Source: Nocardioides silvaticus (GTDB lineage Bacteria; Actinomycetota; Actinomycetes; Propionibacteriales; Nocardioidaceae). From it: a stretch of DNA of 64,000 nt. Both the position numbers and the translations under genes were made by a program. The stretch is taken from positions 1 through 64,000 of the forward strand of contig NZ_QGDD01000002.1 of NCBI RefSeq assembly GCF_003160695.1, read 5' to 3'. A model generated the notes under the pieces. That model saw only the letters and a list, made by a program, of their open reading frames with translations, searched no databases and had not been told where the DNA came from. This document shows, piece by piece, positions 14,216 to 23,538 of the stretch; the stretch's first letter is position 1; each line of letters begins with the position of its first letter.

Positions 14216-17023
14216 TCACCTCGCCGAGATCGGGGCGGCCGGGGAGAGGTCGGGCAGCTCGAGCGCGACGGCCAGGTCGTGGTGGAGCGCCTCGGCCCCC
14301 GAGTAGCGGCGCATCGGGTCCTTGCTGAGCGCGAGCCGCAGCACCCGGTTGGTGGCGAGCGTCAGCGGTTCGCGGCCGGGCAGCTGCGGCACCCGCTCGG
14401 TCCGGTGCGCCTCGCGCACCGCCTCCAAGGTGGACCCGCTGAACGGAGGCTCGCCCGTGGCCGCCGTCCACAGCAGGCAGCCGAGGGCGTAGACGTCGGC
14501 GGCGGGTGTGGGTCCCAGGAACGGCTCCGGCGGTGCGTAGGCCGGGTCGGGTCCGATGGCACGGGTCGGCGGCGTGAGGATCGCCTGCGGTCGGCTGCTT
14601 TCGGGCTGGAGGATCACCGCTCCCGGACGGATCTCGCCGTGGGCACCGCCGGGCGGCGGGTGGTCGGCGAGCGCCCGGGTGATGTCGGCGACGGCCTGCA
14701 CCGCGGCCCGGAGCGGGAGCGGACCGGTGGCGCGCAGCTGCTGACCGAGGTCGCTGCCGAGGACGGGCGCGGCTGCGGGCGGCGGTGGCGACGGTGCCGG
14801 GGGTGGCGGGGGCGGTGGGAGCGGCGATGACGGAGGGAGCGCCGGGGGCGGCGGCAGGGCACCCGTGGCGAGCCCGGCGGGTGCGAGGTGTGCCGTACCC
14901 TCGCGGAAGCCGTGGCGTTCCCACCAGCGGCGCAGCGGCTCCGGCGCCCACCAGTTGAGGCGGCCGAGCAGGGCCATGGTCGCCGGCACCATCAGCGCGC
15001 GGACGATGGTGGCGTCGACGACCAGCGCGACCACCATCCCGACCCCGAGCATCTTCATCAGCACGATGTCGCCGGTGGCGAATGCGCCGATGACGACACC
15101 GAGCAGCAGCGCCGCCGAGGTGATGATCCGTCCGGTCGACTGGACGCCGCTGGCGACGGCGAGCTCGTGGTCGCCGGTCGCGTCCCACCGCTCGCGCACC
15201 CGCGACAGCAGGAACACCTCGTAGTCCATCGACAGCCCGAACAGGATCGCCAGCATGAGGATCGGGTTCGTCGCCTCGAGGAAGCCGGGCGAGGTGAAGC
15301 CGAGCAGGCCGGAGAGGTGGCCGTCGTTGAAGATCCAGGTCACGACGCCGAAGGAGGCGGTGATCGAGAAGGCGTTCATCACGATCGCCTTGACCGGCAG
15401 CACCAGCGATCCGAAGGCGACGAACAGGAGCACCATCATCACCACGAGCACGATGCCGCCCATGAGCGGTAGGTGACCGTGCACGGAGGCGATCAGGTCG
15501 ACGGTGTCGGCGGTGAGGCCCCCGACCAACGCCGTGCCGGTCTCCGGCTCGATGGCGCGCAGGTCCTCGACGATCTCCTGTGACGCCTCGGACTGGCTGT
15601 TGCCGTCCCAGACCACCCGCACCAGCGCGTCCTCGCCGTCCTGGGAGAGGACCACCGCCTGGCGGACGCCCTCGACGTCCTCGGCGGCGGCGACGTACGA
15701 CGACACCGCGGCGGCGTCGGTGTCCTGCAGCACGGCCGACGCGATCGAGGTCTCGGGCCCGAACGCCAGCAGCTTGTCCGCCGCGATCCGCGACGGCGCG
15801 TCCTCCGGCAGGATCCGGTGGTCGATGCCGCCCCACCTCGCGCCGAGGAACGGGGAGGCGATCGCGAGCAGCACGACCGCCGTGACCGCGAGCACCGCGA
15901 CCGGGTGCCGCATGACGCCGCGGGCGAGGCTCGCCCAGCGGCCGTGGTCGCCGCCCGGCTCGGGCATCTCCCACGTGCGGCGCCACGGGAGCCGCCCGGA
16001 GTCGATCCGGCGGCCGAGCAGCACGAGGATCGCGGGAAGCACCGTGATCGCGGCCAGCATCGCGATGAGGACCGCCGCGATGCCGCCGTACCCCATACTC
16101 CGGAGGAAGACCTGCGGGAAGACCAGCAGGCTCGACATCGACGCGGCGACGACCAGGCCGGAGAACATCACCGTCCGGCCGGCGGTGGCCAGGGTGCGGG
16201 CCACGGCCTGTCGGGGCGTGGCGGGGTCGTCGGGTGGCAGCAGTGCGAGCTCCTCGCGGAACCGACTGACGATGAACAGCGAGTAGTCGACCGCGAGCCC
16301 GATGCCCAGCAGCGAGATGACGTTGATGGAGAACATCGAGACGTCGGTGAAGAGCGTGAGCAGCCGCATCACGGCAATCGAGGTGAGCAGCGCGATGATG
16401 CCGAGCAGGGCCGGCATCGCCGAGGCGGTCAGGCTGCCGAAGATGAGCAGCGCCAGGAGCACGACGAGCGGCAGGGAGAGCAGCTCGGCCTGCTTGAGGT
16501 CCTCCTCGGTGATGACGTTGACGTCGGCGTGCGCGGGGTAGAGGCCGGCGAGGTCGGTCTCGAGCCCGGTGGCGTGGAGCAGCGGCTCGATCTCGTCGTA
16601 GTTGTCGAGCTGCTCGTTGAGGCTGTCGCCCGCGAGCGAGACGTGCACCTGCACGGCGTGACCGTCGGGGGAGCTGATCCACGTTTCCGGCGGCGCGTCC
16701 ACCGCCGGCGACGTGCGCACCACCTCCGACCGGTCGTCGAGGCGGAGGACGACCTCCTCGACGGCGATCTGGAAGTCGGCGTCGTCGATGCCCAGGTCGT
16801 CGCTGGAGTAGATCGCGATGACGTCGGGCGCGTGGTTGCCGAAGACCGACCGCTCGACCTCGGCGGCGCGCTGGCTCTCGGACGCGGCATCCTCGAAGCC
16901 GCCGCGGCCGAGCGAGTCGAAGACGCCCGCGCCGTAGACCGCCGCGCCGATGACCACCAGCGCGGCGACAGCGAGCACCAGCCGGGCGTGATGCCCGACG
17001 ACACCGGCCCAGCGGTCGACCAC
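14216..17023 (-). CDS. MMPL/RND transporter fused to a C-terminal pseudokinase lobe
   Basis: A 935-residue protein. Residues about 1-715 form a complete MMPL transporter: two halves of about six helices, the proton-relay Asp-Tyr motifs AVDYSLFIVSRFRE and LSMDYEVFLLSRVRE, and two large periplasmic domains. A Pro-rich linker (about 728-755) then leads to about 180 residues that read as the C-lobe of a Ser/Thr kinase. GEIRPGAVIL (796-805) sits where HRDxKPxNIL belongs, PAYAPPE (827-833) is the APE region, and ADVYALGCLLWTAATGEPPF is the F-helix. No N-lobe, ATP-binding Lys, catalytic Asp or DFG is present, so it cannot be a normal kinase. GTG start, with TAGATT six bases upstream. Probable role: lipid or glycolipid export with a regulatory docking domain (inferred). 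Confidence 0.93.
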   Translation of the reverse strand: MVDRWAGVVGHHARLVLAVAALVVIGAAVYGAGVFDSLGRGGFEDAASESQRAAEVERSVFGNHAPDVIAIYSSDDLGIDDADFQIAVEEVVLRLDDRSEVVRTSPAVDAPPETWISSPDGHAVQVHVSLAGDSLNEQLDNYDEIEPLLHATGLETDLAGLYPAHADVNVITEEDLKQAELLSLPLVVLLALLIFGSLTASAMPALLGIIALLTSIAVMRLLTLFTDVSMFSINVISLLGIGLAVDYSLFIVSRFREELALLPPDDPATPRQAVARTLATAGRTVMFSGLVVAASMSSLLVFPQVFLRSMGYGGIAAVLIAMLAAITVLPAILVLLGRRIDSGRLPWRRTWEMPEPGGDHGRWASLARGVMRHPVAVLAVTAVVLLAIASPFLGARWGGIDHRILPEDAPSRIAADKLLAFGPETSIASAVLQDTDAAAVSSYVAAAEDVEGVRQAVVLSQDGEDALVRVVWDGNSQSEASQEIVEDLRAIEPETGTALVGGLTADTVDLIASVHGHLPLMGGIVLVVMMVLLFVAFGSLVLPVKAIVMNAFSITASFGVVTWIFNDGHLSGLLGFTSPGFLEATNPILMLAILFGLSMDYEVFLLSRVRERWDATGDHELAVASGVQSTGRIITSAALLLGVVIGAFATGDIVLMKMLGVGMVVALVVDATIVRALMVPATMALLGRLNWWAPEPLRRWWERHGFREGTAHLAPAGLATGALPPPPALPPSSPLPPPPPPPAPSPPPPAAAPVLGSDLGQQLRATGPLPLRAAVQAVADITRALADHPPPGGAHGEIRPGAVILQPESSRPQAILTPPTRAIGPDPAYAPPEPFLGPTPAADVYALGCLLWTAATGEPPFSGSTLEAVREAHRTERVPQLPGREPLTLATNRVLRLALSKDPMRRYSGAEALHHDLAVALELPDLSPAAPISAR

Positions 17024-17029
17024 GACCGC

Positions 17030-17035
17030 AATCTA
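17030..17035 (-). promoter_or_regulatory. -10 element, leaderless promoter of the MMPL-pseudokinase gene
   Basis: On the minus strand TAGATT is followed by six bases and the GTG start at 17023, with no Shine-Dalgarno sequence. The placement matches the other leaderless starts in this window. Confidence 0.5.
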
Positions 17036-17044
17036 GTGGCGAAA

Positions 17045-17085
17045 CGCCCCCTGCGCGTCCGCCTTCCGACGGATCGCAGGGGGCG
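17045..17085 (-). terminator. Terminator behind the crotonyl-CoA reductase gene
   Basis: CGCCCCCTGCG (17045-17055) pairs perfectly with CGCAGGGGGCG (17075-17085). A shorter internal GTC/GAC pairing lies in the 19-base loop. It lies 12 bases past the stop of the minus-strand ccr gene and just before the next minus-strand gene. Confidence 0.65.
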
Positions 17086-17097
17086 TGACGGGGTGCG

Positions 17098-18438
17098 TCA
17101 GACGCCGCGGAAGAGGTTGATCTTGTCGAGGTGCTGCTCGCGCAGCTCCTCGTTGAGCACGCCGAGACCCTCCTGCGGGGCGAGGGTGAGCACGCCGACC
17201 TTGCCCTGGTGCAGGTTGTGGTGGACGTCGAGCGCGGCCTGGCCGACGTCCTCGAGCCGGTAGGTGCGCGAGAGGGTGGGGTGGATCTTGCCCTGCGCGA
17301 TGAGACGGTTGGCCTCCCACGACTCGCGGTAGTTGGCGAAGTGGCTGGAGATGATCCGCTTGAGGTTCATCCACAGGTAGCGGTTGTCGTACTCGTGCAG
17401 GTAGCCGGTGGTCGACGCGCAGGTGGTGATGACGCCGCCCTTGCGGGTGACGAAGACCGAGGCGCCGAAGGTCTCGCGGCCGGGGTGCTCGAAGACGATG
17501 TCGATGTCCTCGCCGCCGGTGAGCTCGCGGATGGCCTTGCCGAGGCGCAGCCACTCCTTCGGGTTCTGCTGGGTGCCGTCCTCGTTCCAGAACTTGAAGT
17601 CCATCTCCGAGCGGTTGATGATCTTGTCCGCGCCCATGTTGCGCACGATCTCCGCCTTCTCCTCGTTGGAGACCACGCAGATCGGGTTGGCGCCGCCGTT
17701 GAGGGCGTACTGCGTCGCGAAGCCGCCGAGGCCGCCGGACGCGCCCCAGATCAGCACGTTGTCGCCCTGCTTCATGTTGCCGCCGTTGGCGGAGACCAGC
17801 TGGCGGTAGGCGGTGCAGTTCACCAGGCCGGGGGAGGCGGCCTCCTCCCAGGTGAGGTGCTCGGGCTTCGGCATCAGCTGGTTGGCCTTGACCATCGCCA
17901 CGTCGGCGAGCCCGCCGAAGTTCGTCTCGAAGCCCCAGATCCGCTGCGAGGAGTCGAGCATCGTGTCGTTGTGGCCGTCGGGAGACTCGAGCTCGACCGA
18001 CAGGCAGTGCGCGACGACCCGGTCGCCCGGCTTCCACTTGGTCACGCCCGCCCCGACCTTGAGCACGACGCCGGACAGGTCGGAGCCGACGATGTGGTAG
18101 GGCAGGTCGTGGCGCTTGGCGAGCTCCGACTCGCGGCCGTAGCGCTCCAGGAAGCCGAAGGTGGAGACCGGCTCGAAGATCGAGGTCCAGACGGTGTTGT
18201 AGTTGATCGCCGACGCCATCACGGCCACGAACGCCTCGCCCGGACCGAGCTCGGGAAGCGGCACGTCCTCGACGTGGATCGACTTGCGCGGGTCCTTCTC
18301 CTTCGAAGGCACGCCCTCGAACATGTCGACCTCGTCCTTGTGGACCGTCGCGGCCCGGTACGACTCGGGCAGGTCGAGGTTCGCGAAGTCCTCCGAGGTG
18401 GTTCCTTCGGCGAGGATGGCGTCGAGGATGTGCTGCAC
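17098..18438 (-). CDS. ccrA: Crotonyl-CoA carboxylase/reductase
   Basis: A 446-residue medium-chain dehydrogenase/reductase of the Ccr family, which reductively carboxylates crotonyl-CoA to ethylmalonyl-CoA with NADPH and CO2. The N-terminus (HILDAILAEGTTSEDFANLD), the long insert relative to plain quinone reductases, the NADPH loop WGASGGLGGFATQYAL, the HCLSVELE segment and FEHPGRETFGASVFVTRKGG are characteristic of Ccr. GTG at 18438 is supported by AGGAG seven bases upstream; the open frame continues upstream without family character. The enzyme defines the ethylmalonyl-CoA pathway and also supplies C4 extender units for polyketides. Epimerase, thiolase and meaB genes lie 2-5 kb away. A regulon-like 13-mer lies in the divergent promoter. 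Confidence 0.95.
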   Translation of the reverse strand: MQHILDAILAEGTTSEDFANLDLPESYRAATVHKDEVDMFEGVPSKEKDPRKSIHVEDVPLPELGPGEAFVAVMASAINYNTVWTSIFEPVSTFGFLERYGRESELAKRHDLPYHIVGSDLSGVVLKVGAGVTKWKPGDRVVAHCLSVELESPDGHNDTMLDSSQRIWGFETNFGGLADVAMVKANQLMPKPEHLTWEEAASPGLVNCTAYRQLVSANGGNMKQGDNVLIWGASGGLGGFATQYALNGGANPICVVSNEEKAEIVRNMGADKIINRSEMDFKFWNEDGTQQNPKEWLRLGKAIRELTGGEDIDIVFEHPGRETFGASVFVTRKGGVITTCASTTGYLHEYDNRYLWMNLKRIISSHFANYRESWEANRLIAQGKIHPTLSRTYRLEDVGQAALDVHHNLHQGKVGVLTLAPQEGLGVLNEELREQHLDKINLFRGV

Positions 18439-18483
18439 GGATTGGCTCCTGTGGTCGTGGTCTGAAGCGGCCGGGACGGAAGA

Positions 18484-18496
18484 TACCCGTCGGTAA
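18484..18496 (-). promoter_or_regulatory. Putative acyl-CoA regulon operator (site 2)
   Basis: On the minus strand TTACCGACGGGTA, 46 bases upstream of the ccr start. It matches the site before the hydroxyacyl-CoA dehydrogenase gene at 11 of 13 positions. It also lies in the promoter region of the divergent pxpA gene. Confidence 0.45.
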
Positions 18497-18543
18497 CCCT
18501 CCGATGACGACAGTGTGGCAGGCGTCTCAGCGAGGATAAGGGC

Positions 18544-19272
18544 GTGGCCGAGGTGCTGGAGATCGATCTCAATGCCGACGTGGGCGAGTCCTTCGGGCGG
18601 TGGACGCTGGGCGACGACCCGGCGCTGATGCCGTTCCTGACCAGCGCCAACGTGGCCTGCGGGTTCCACGCGGGCGACCCGCTGACGCTGCGTCGTACGT
18701 GCGCGAGCGCGGTGGAGAACGGCGTGACGATCGGCGCCCAGGTCGCCTATCGCGACCTGGCCGGTTTCGGCCGGAGGTTCGTCGACGTGCCGCCCGACGA
18801 GCTGGCCGCCGACGTGCTCTACCAGGTCGCCGCCCTCGACGGCATCGCCCGCGCGGTCGGCGGCGGGGTCGCCTACCTGAAGCCGCACGGCGCGCTCTAC
18901 CACGCGGTCGCCGCGCACGAGGGCCAGGCGCGGGCGGTGGTCCAGGCGGTCGTCGAGTACGGCGGCATGCCCGTGCTCGCCCAGCCCGGCTCGCTCCTCC
19001 TGAGGATCGCGGCCGAGGCCGGGCTGCCCACGGTGACCGAGGGCTTCGCCGACCGCGGCTACCGGCCCGACGGCACGCTGGTCCCGCGCGGCGAGCCGGG
19101 TGCGGTGCTCGACGCCCCCGCGTCCGCTGCTGAGCAGGCGGTCCGCCTGGCCCGCGCCGGTGAGGTCCGCTCGCTCTGCATCCACGGCGACTCCCCGGGC
19201 GCGCCCGCGATCGCCGCCGCCGTCACCGCGGCCCTCCAGGACGCCGGGGCCACCCTGCTCCCGTTCGCATGA
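18544..19272 (+). CDS. pxpA: 5-oxoprolinase subunit A (LamB/YcsF family)
   Basis: A 242-residue LamB/YcsF protein, a catalytic component of the PxpABC 5-oxoprolinase that opens pyroglutamate to glutamate using ATP. Hallmarks: IDLNADVGESFGRWTLGDD at the N-terminus, TSANVACGFHAGDP (metal-binding His), and the VAYLKPHGALYH and GFADRGYRPDGTLVPR motifs. GTG start. Its last four bases overlap pxpB (ATGA), which is followed by pxpC, giving the canonical operon that removes spontaneously formed 5-oxoproline. Length and motifs are normal for the family. Confidence 0.95.
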   Translation: MAEVLEIDLNADVGESFGRWTLGDDPALMPFLTSANVACGFHAGDPLTLRRTCASAVENGVTIGAQVAYRDLAGFGRRFVDVPPDELAADVLYQVAALDGIARAVGGGVAYLKPHGALYHAVAAHEGQARAVVQAVVEYGGMPVLAQPGSLLLRIAAEAGLPTVTEGFADRGYRPDGTLVPRGEPGAVLDAPASAAEQAVRLARAGEVRSLCIHGDSPGAPAIAAAVTAALQDAGATLLPFA

Positions 19273-19916
19273 ACGTCCTGCCGTACGGCGACCGCGCCCT
19301 GCTCCTCGAGCTCCCCGACACCGCCGCTGTCGTCACCTGCCTCGACACCCTCCGCGCCGACCCCGCCCTCACCGACCTGGTCGACGATCTCGTCCCCGGC
19401 GCCCGAACCGTGCTGCTGGTCGCCCGCCCCGGTGTCGCCCTCGACCGACTGCGGGAGGTCGCCACAGGGGCGATAGTCCCTGACGAAAAGCACCTGGATC
19501 GGCCCGATCAGGGTGCTTTTCGTCAGGGACTATCCACCGCGCCGATCGAGATCCCGGTGGCGTACGACGGGCCCGACCTGGGGGAGGTGGGGCGGCTGAC
19601 GGGGCTGGGGGAGGACGGGGTGGTGGCGGCGCACACGGGGACGGCGTGGCGGGTGGCGTTCGGGGGGTTCGCGCCGGGGTTCGCGTACCTGGTGGGGGGC
19701 GACCCGCGGCTGGCGGTGCCGCGGCGGGAGAGCCCGCGCACGCGGGTGCCGGCGGGGGCGGTCGGGCTGGCGGGGGAGTTCAGCGGGGTCTACCCGCGCG
19801 CGTCGCCGGGCGGCTGGCAGCTGATCGGTCGCACGGAGGTCGCGATGTGGGACCTCGACCGCGACCCGCCGGCGCTGCTCGCCGCCGGCGCGACCGTCCG
19901 GTTCGTCGAGGCATGA
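19269..19916 (+). CDS. pxpB: 5-oxoprolinase subunit B (KipI family) with palindromic insertion
   Basis: A 215-residue PxpB/KipI protein (N-terminus NVLPYGDRALLLEL; C-terminal cyclophilin-like domain with FAPGFAYLVGGDPRLAVPRR and GEFSGVYPRASPGGWQLIG). Residues 69-89, IVPDEKHLDRP then DQGAFRQGLS, are encoded by a near-perfect DNA palindrome placed in frame in the linker between the two domains. It uses codons rare here (ATA, CTA, TTT, CGT), unlike the flanking gene. From about base 19558 to 19790 the coding strand also becomes strikingly G-rich (GGG, CGG and GTG codons), differing from the C-ending codons before and after. The frame is intact, so a functional subunit is likely. It is flanked by pxpA and pxpC. 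Confidence 0.92.
   Translation: MNVLPYGDRALLLELPDTAAVVTCLDTLRADPALTDLVDDLVPGARTVLLVARPGVALDRLREVATGAIVPDEKHLDRPDQGAFRQGLSTAPIEIPVAYDGPDLGEVGRLTGLGEDGVVAAHTGTAWRVAFGGFAPGFAYLVGGDPRLAVPRRESPRTRVPAGAVGLAGEFSGVYPRASPGGWQLIGRTEVAMWDLDRDPPALLAAGATVRFVEA
19472..19534. repeat. 63-bp palindromic element inserted in frame in pxpB
   Basis: Two perfect 23-bp inverted arms (19472-19494 and 19512-19534) flank a 17-base centre that holds a further GATCGG/CCGATC pairing. The element lies wholly inside pxpB, keeps the frame, and is richer in A and T than the gene. It resembles in concept the palindromic elements that Rickettsia inserts in protein genes; no relationship is claimed. Confidence 0.8.
19581..19625 (+). 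other. G-quadruplex-prone G-rich tract in pxpB
   Basis: The coding strand carries at least four runs of four or five G separated by 2-8 bases (GGGGG, GGGG, GGGG, GGGGG, GGGG). This meets the simple G-quadruplex pattern. It lies within the wider G-rich block of pxpB (about 19558-19790). Confidence 0.5.
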
Positions 19917-19923
19917 CCGCGGC

Positions 19924-20784
19924 ATGACCGCGCTGCTGGTGCGTCGCGCGGGGTTGGCGCTGGTGCAGGACGCCGGCCGGCCGGGGCAGGCCGCGATCGG
20001 CGTCGGCCGGTCGGGCGCGGCCGACCGCTCGTCGTACGCACTGGCGAACCGGCTGGTCGGCAACGCCGCCGGAGCCGCCGCGGTCGAGGTGACGCTGGGC
20101 GGCCTCGAGGTCGAGGCGGTCGCCGGCACCGCGTGGGTCGTCGTCACCGGGGCGCCGGCGCCGCTGCTGCTCGACGGCCGCCCCGAACCGGCCGGCGCCG
20201 TCCTCGCGCTGCGCCCCGGTGCCCGCCTCGCGCTCGGTCCACCGCTGTCGGGCCTGCGCTCCTACCTCGCCGTCCGCGGCGGCGTCGACGTGCCGGCCGT
20301 CCTCGGCTCTCGGTCGCGGGACACCCTCGCCGGCCTCGGCCCGGAGCCGCTCGCCGGAGGCGTCCGGCTCGCGGTCGGGCACGCCGCCGCCGAGGACATC
20401 CGGGTGGACGCCGTCCCGCCGCAGGAGTACGACGCCCGCCCGGTGCTCCGGCTCGTCCGCGGGCCGCGGGACGGCTGGGTCCGCGACGTCGGCGTGCTCA
20501 CGACGACCGCCTGGACCGTCGCCCCGGACTCCGACCGGGTCGGCCTTCGCCTCACCGGGGCCCGGCTCGAACCGGCCGCCGACCTGCCGTCGGGCGGCCA
20601 GCTGCCCAGCGAGGGCGCCGTGCGCGGCGCGATCCAGGTCCCGCCCGGCGGGGAGCCCGTCGTGCTCGGCCCGGACCACCCGGTGACCGGCGGCTATCCC
20701 GTCGTCGCCGTCGTCGTCGACGCCGACACCGACCGGCTCGCCCAGCTGCGGCCGGGGGAGCAGGTCGGGTTCACCTGGGACTGA
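19924..20784 (+). CDS. pxpC: 5-oxoprolinase subunit C (KipA family)
   Basis: A 286-residue PxpC/KipA protein, the second subunit of the PxpBC pair that activates 5-oxoproline for hydrolysis by PxpA. Typical segments are LVQDAGRPGQAAIGVGRSGA, then DRSSYALANRLVGN, VEVTLGGLEV, LSGLRSYLAVRGGVDVP and SDRVGLRLTGARL, ending with GGYPVVAVV. ATG at 19924. The ten bases GCATGACCGC occur twice in a row at the gene junction, so an ATG also lies 11 bases upstream but opens only a four-codon frame. The usual biotin-dependent-like 'urea amidolyase' fold is complete. Confidence 0.94.
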   Translation: MTALLVRRAGLALVQDAGRPGQAAIGVGRSGAADRSSYALANRLVGNAAGAAAVEVTLGGLEVEAVAGTAWVVVTGAPAPLLLDGRPEPAGAVLALRPGARLALGPPLSGLRSYLAVRGGVDVPAVLGSRSRDTLAGLGPEPLAGGVRLAVGHAAAEDIRVDAVPPQEYDARPVLRLVRGPRDGWVRDVGVLTTTAWTVAPDSDRVGLRLTGARLEPAADLPSGGQLPSEGAVRGAIQVPPGGEPVVLGPDHPVTGGYPVVAVVVDADTDRLAQLRPGEQVGFTWD

Positions 20785-20789
20785 GCGGG

Positions 20790-21245
20790 TCAGTGGTGGG
20801 CGTCGACGGCCGGCTCGACGAGCTCGACCAGCACCCCGCCGGCGTCCTTGGGGTGGATGAAGTTGACCCGGCTGTTCGAGGTGCCGCGCTTCGGCTCGTC
20901 GTACAGCAGTCGCAGCCCGCGCTCGCGCAGCGTCGCGCTCACGGCGTCGATGTCGGCGACGCGGTAGGCCAGCTGCTGGAGACCGGGCCCGCTGCGGTCG
21001 AGGAATTTGCCGATGGTCGAGTCCGGGGAGAGCGGCGCGAGCAGCTGGATGCAGGAGTCGGTGTCACCGACGCGGACCATTGCCTCGCGGACGCCCTGCT
21101 CCTCGTTGGTCTCCTCGTGGGCGACGGTCATGCCGTAGGTCCCGGAGTAGAACGCGATCGCCTCGTCGAGGTCGGGGACCGCGATGCCCACGTGGTCGAT
21201 GGCGGTGAAGAGGTGCTGCACGTCGCTCAGGCTCATGTCGGTCAT
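20790..21245 (-). CDS. mce: Methylmalonyl-CoA epimerase
   Basis: A 151-residue glyoxalase/VOC-fold protein with the epimerase signature: [19 protein letters not shown] at the N-terminus, the metal-ligand region [29 protein letters not shown] and [18 protein letters not shown]. It interconverts (R)- and (S)-methylmalonyl-CoA (and ethylmalonyl-CoA in some bacteria), linking propionyl-CoA or ethylmalonyl-CoA routes to succinyl-CoA. ATG at 21245 is chosen; ATGs at 21254 and 21236 are alternatives with no better ribosome site. It diverges from the thiolase gene, with meaB next, so three acyl-CoA genes cluster. The mutase subunits themselves are not in the window. Confidence 0.94.
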   Translation of the reverse strand: MTDMSLSDVQHLFTAIDHVGIAVPDLDEAIAFYSGTYGMTVAHEETNEEQGVREAMVRVGDTDSCIQLLAPLSPDSTIGKFLDRSGPGLQQLAYRVADIDAVSATLRERGLRLLYDEPKRGTSNSRVNFIHPKDAGGVLVELVEPAVDAHH

Positions 21246-21310
21246 TGTGCCCATCGGGCGGTGTGACGCGGGCCTCACCTACCCGCCGTGGACCCCTCTG
21301 CCGGTCGGCG

Positions 21311-21323
21311 CTACCCGCGAGTA
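21311..21323 (+). promoter_or_regulatory. Putative acyl-CoA regulon operator (site 3)
   Basis: CTACCCGCGAGTA, 38 bases upstream of the thiolase start, matches site 1 (3807-3819) at 10 of 13 positions, including the CGAGTA half. It lies between the divergent epimerase and thiolase genes and could control both. Confidence 0.4.
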
Positions 21324-21361
21324 TCGTCGCCAGGGTTCATCCCTTTCTTCACGGAGGCCAC

Positions 21362-22541
<1,180 letters not shown>

Positions 22542-22558
<17 letters not shown>

Positions 22559-23516
22559 GACGCCTGACGAGCTGGTCGCCCGGGCCCGCGAAGGCGAGGC
22601 CCGGGCGATCGGCCGGCTGATCTCCCAGGTCGAGGACGACGCTCCGCAGCTGCGCGAGGTGATGGCGGCGCTGGCGCCGCACGCCGGCGGCGCCGACCGC
22701 GCCGACCGCGGTGCCCACGTCGTCGGGCTGACCGGGTCCCCGGGGGTCGGCAAGTCCACCTCGACCAACGCGCTCGTCGCCGAGCTGCGGCGCCGCGACC
22801 TGCGGGTCGGGGTGCTCGCCATCGACCCGTCGTCGCCGTACTCCGGCGGCGCCCTGCTCGGCGACCGGATCCGGATGTCCGAGCACGCGACCGACCCCGG
22901 CGTCTTCATCCGGTCCATGGCCGCTCGCGGCCACCTCGGCGGGGTCTCCCGCGCGACGCCGCAGGCGCTGCGGGTCCTCGACGCGGCCGGTTTCGACGTC
23001 GTCCTCGTCGAGACCGTCGGCGTCGGGCAGAGCGAGGTCGAGATCGCCCGGCTCGCCGACACCACGATCGTGCTGCTCGCCCCCGGCATGGGCGACGGCA
23101 TCCAGGCAGCCAAGGCCGGGATCCTCGAGATCGGCGACGTCTACGTCGTGAACAAGGCCGACCGCGACGGGGCCGACCAGGTCAGGCGCGACCTGCGCTC
23201 GATGCTCGCCCTGGCCGAGCGCCGCGAGGGCGCGTGGAAGCCACCGATCCTCAAGACCGTGGCCTCCGAGGGCACCGGCGCGGCCGAGGTCGTCGACGCC
23301 GTCGACGCCCACCGGGCCTGGGCGGAGGAGAGCGGCGAGCTGGGCCGCCGCAGGGTCCGTCGCGCCCGCGACGAGATCGAGGCGATCGCGATGGCCGCGC
23401 TGCGCGAGCGTTGGGGTGCGGTCGACGAGGGGGGCCGCATCGACGAGCTGGCCTCCTCGGTGATCGCGGGTGACGCCGACCCCTACGCGGCCGCCGACCG
23501 ATTGCTCGGTGAGTGA
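22542..23516 (+). CDS. meaB: Methylmalonyl-CoA mutase-associated GTPase MeaB
   Basis: A 324-residue MeaB/ArgK P-loop GTPase that protects and reloads B12-dependent acyl-CoA mutases (methylmalonyl- or ethylmalonyl-CoA mutase). Features: an N-terminal helical part ([19 protein letters not shown]), the P-loop [41 protein letters not shown] and the NKADRDGA guanine-specificity motif. GTG at 22542 overlaps the thiolase end, implying co-translation. Although the mutase genes are outside the window, pairing with the epimerase supports a B12-dependent C4/C3 acyl-CoA pathway. The stop overlaps the first possible start of dxr. Confidence 0.94.
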
Positions 23517-23538
23517 ACCGATCGGCGATGATCTCCGC

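Noticed and set aside
14216..14760. Active Ser/Thr kinase domain at the end of the MMPL protein
   Set aside because: The Lys, the HRD Asp, DFG and the whole N-lobe are absent, so only a pseudokinase lobe can be claimed.
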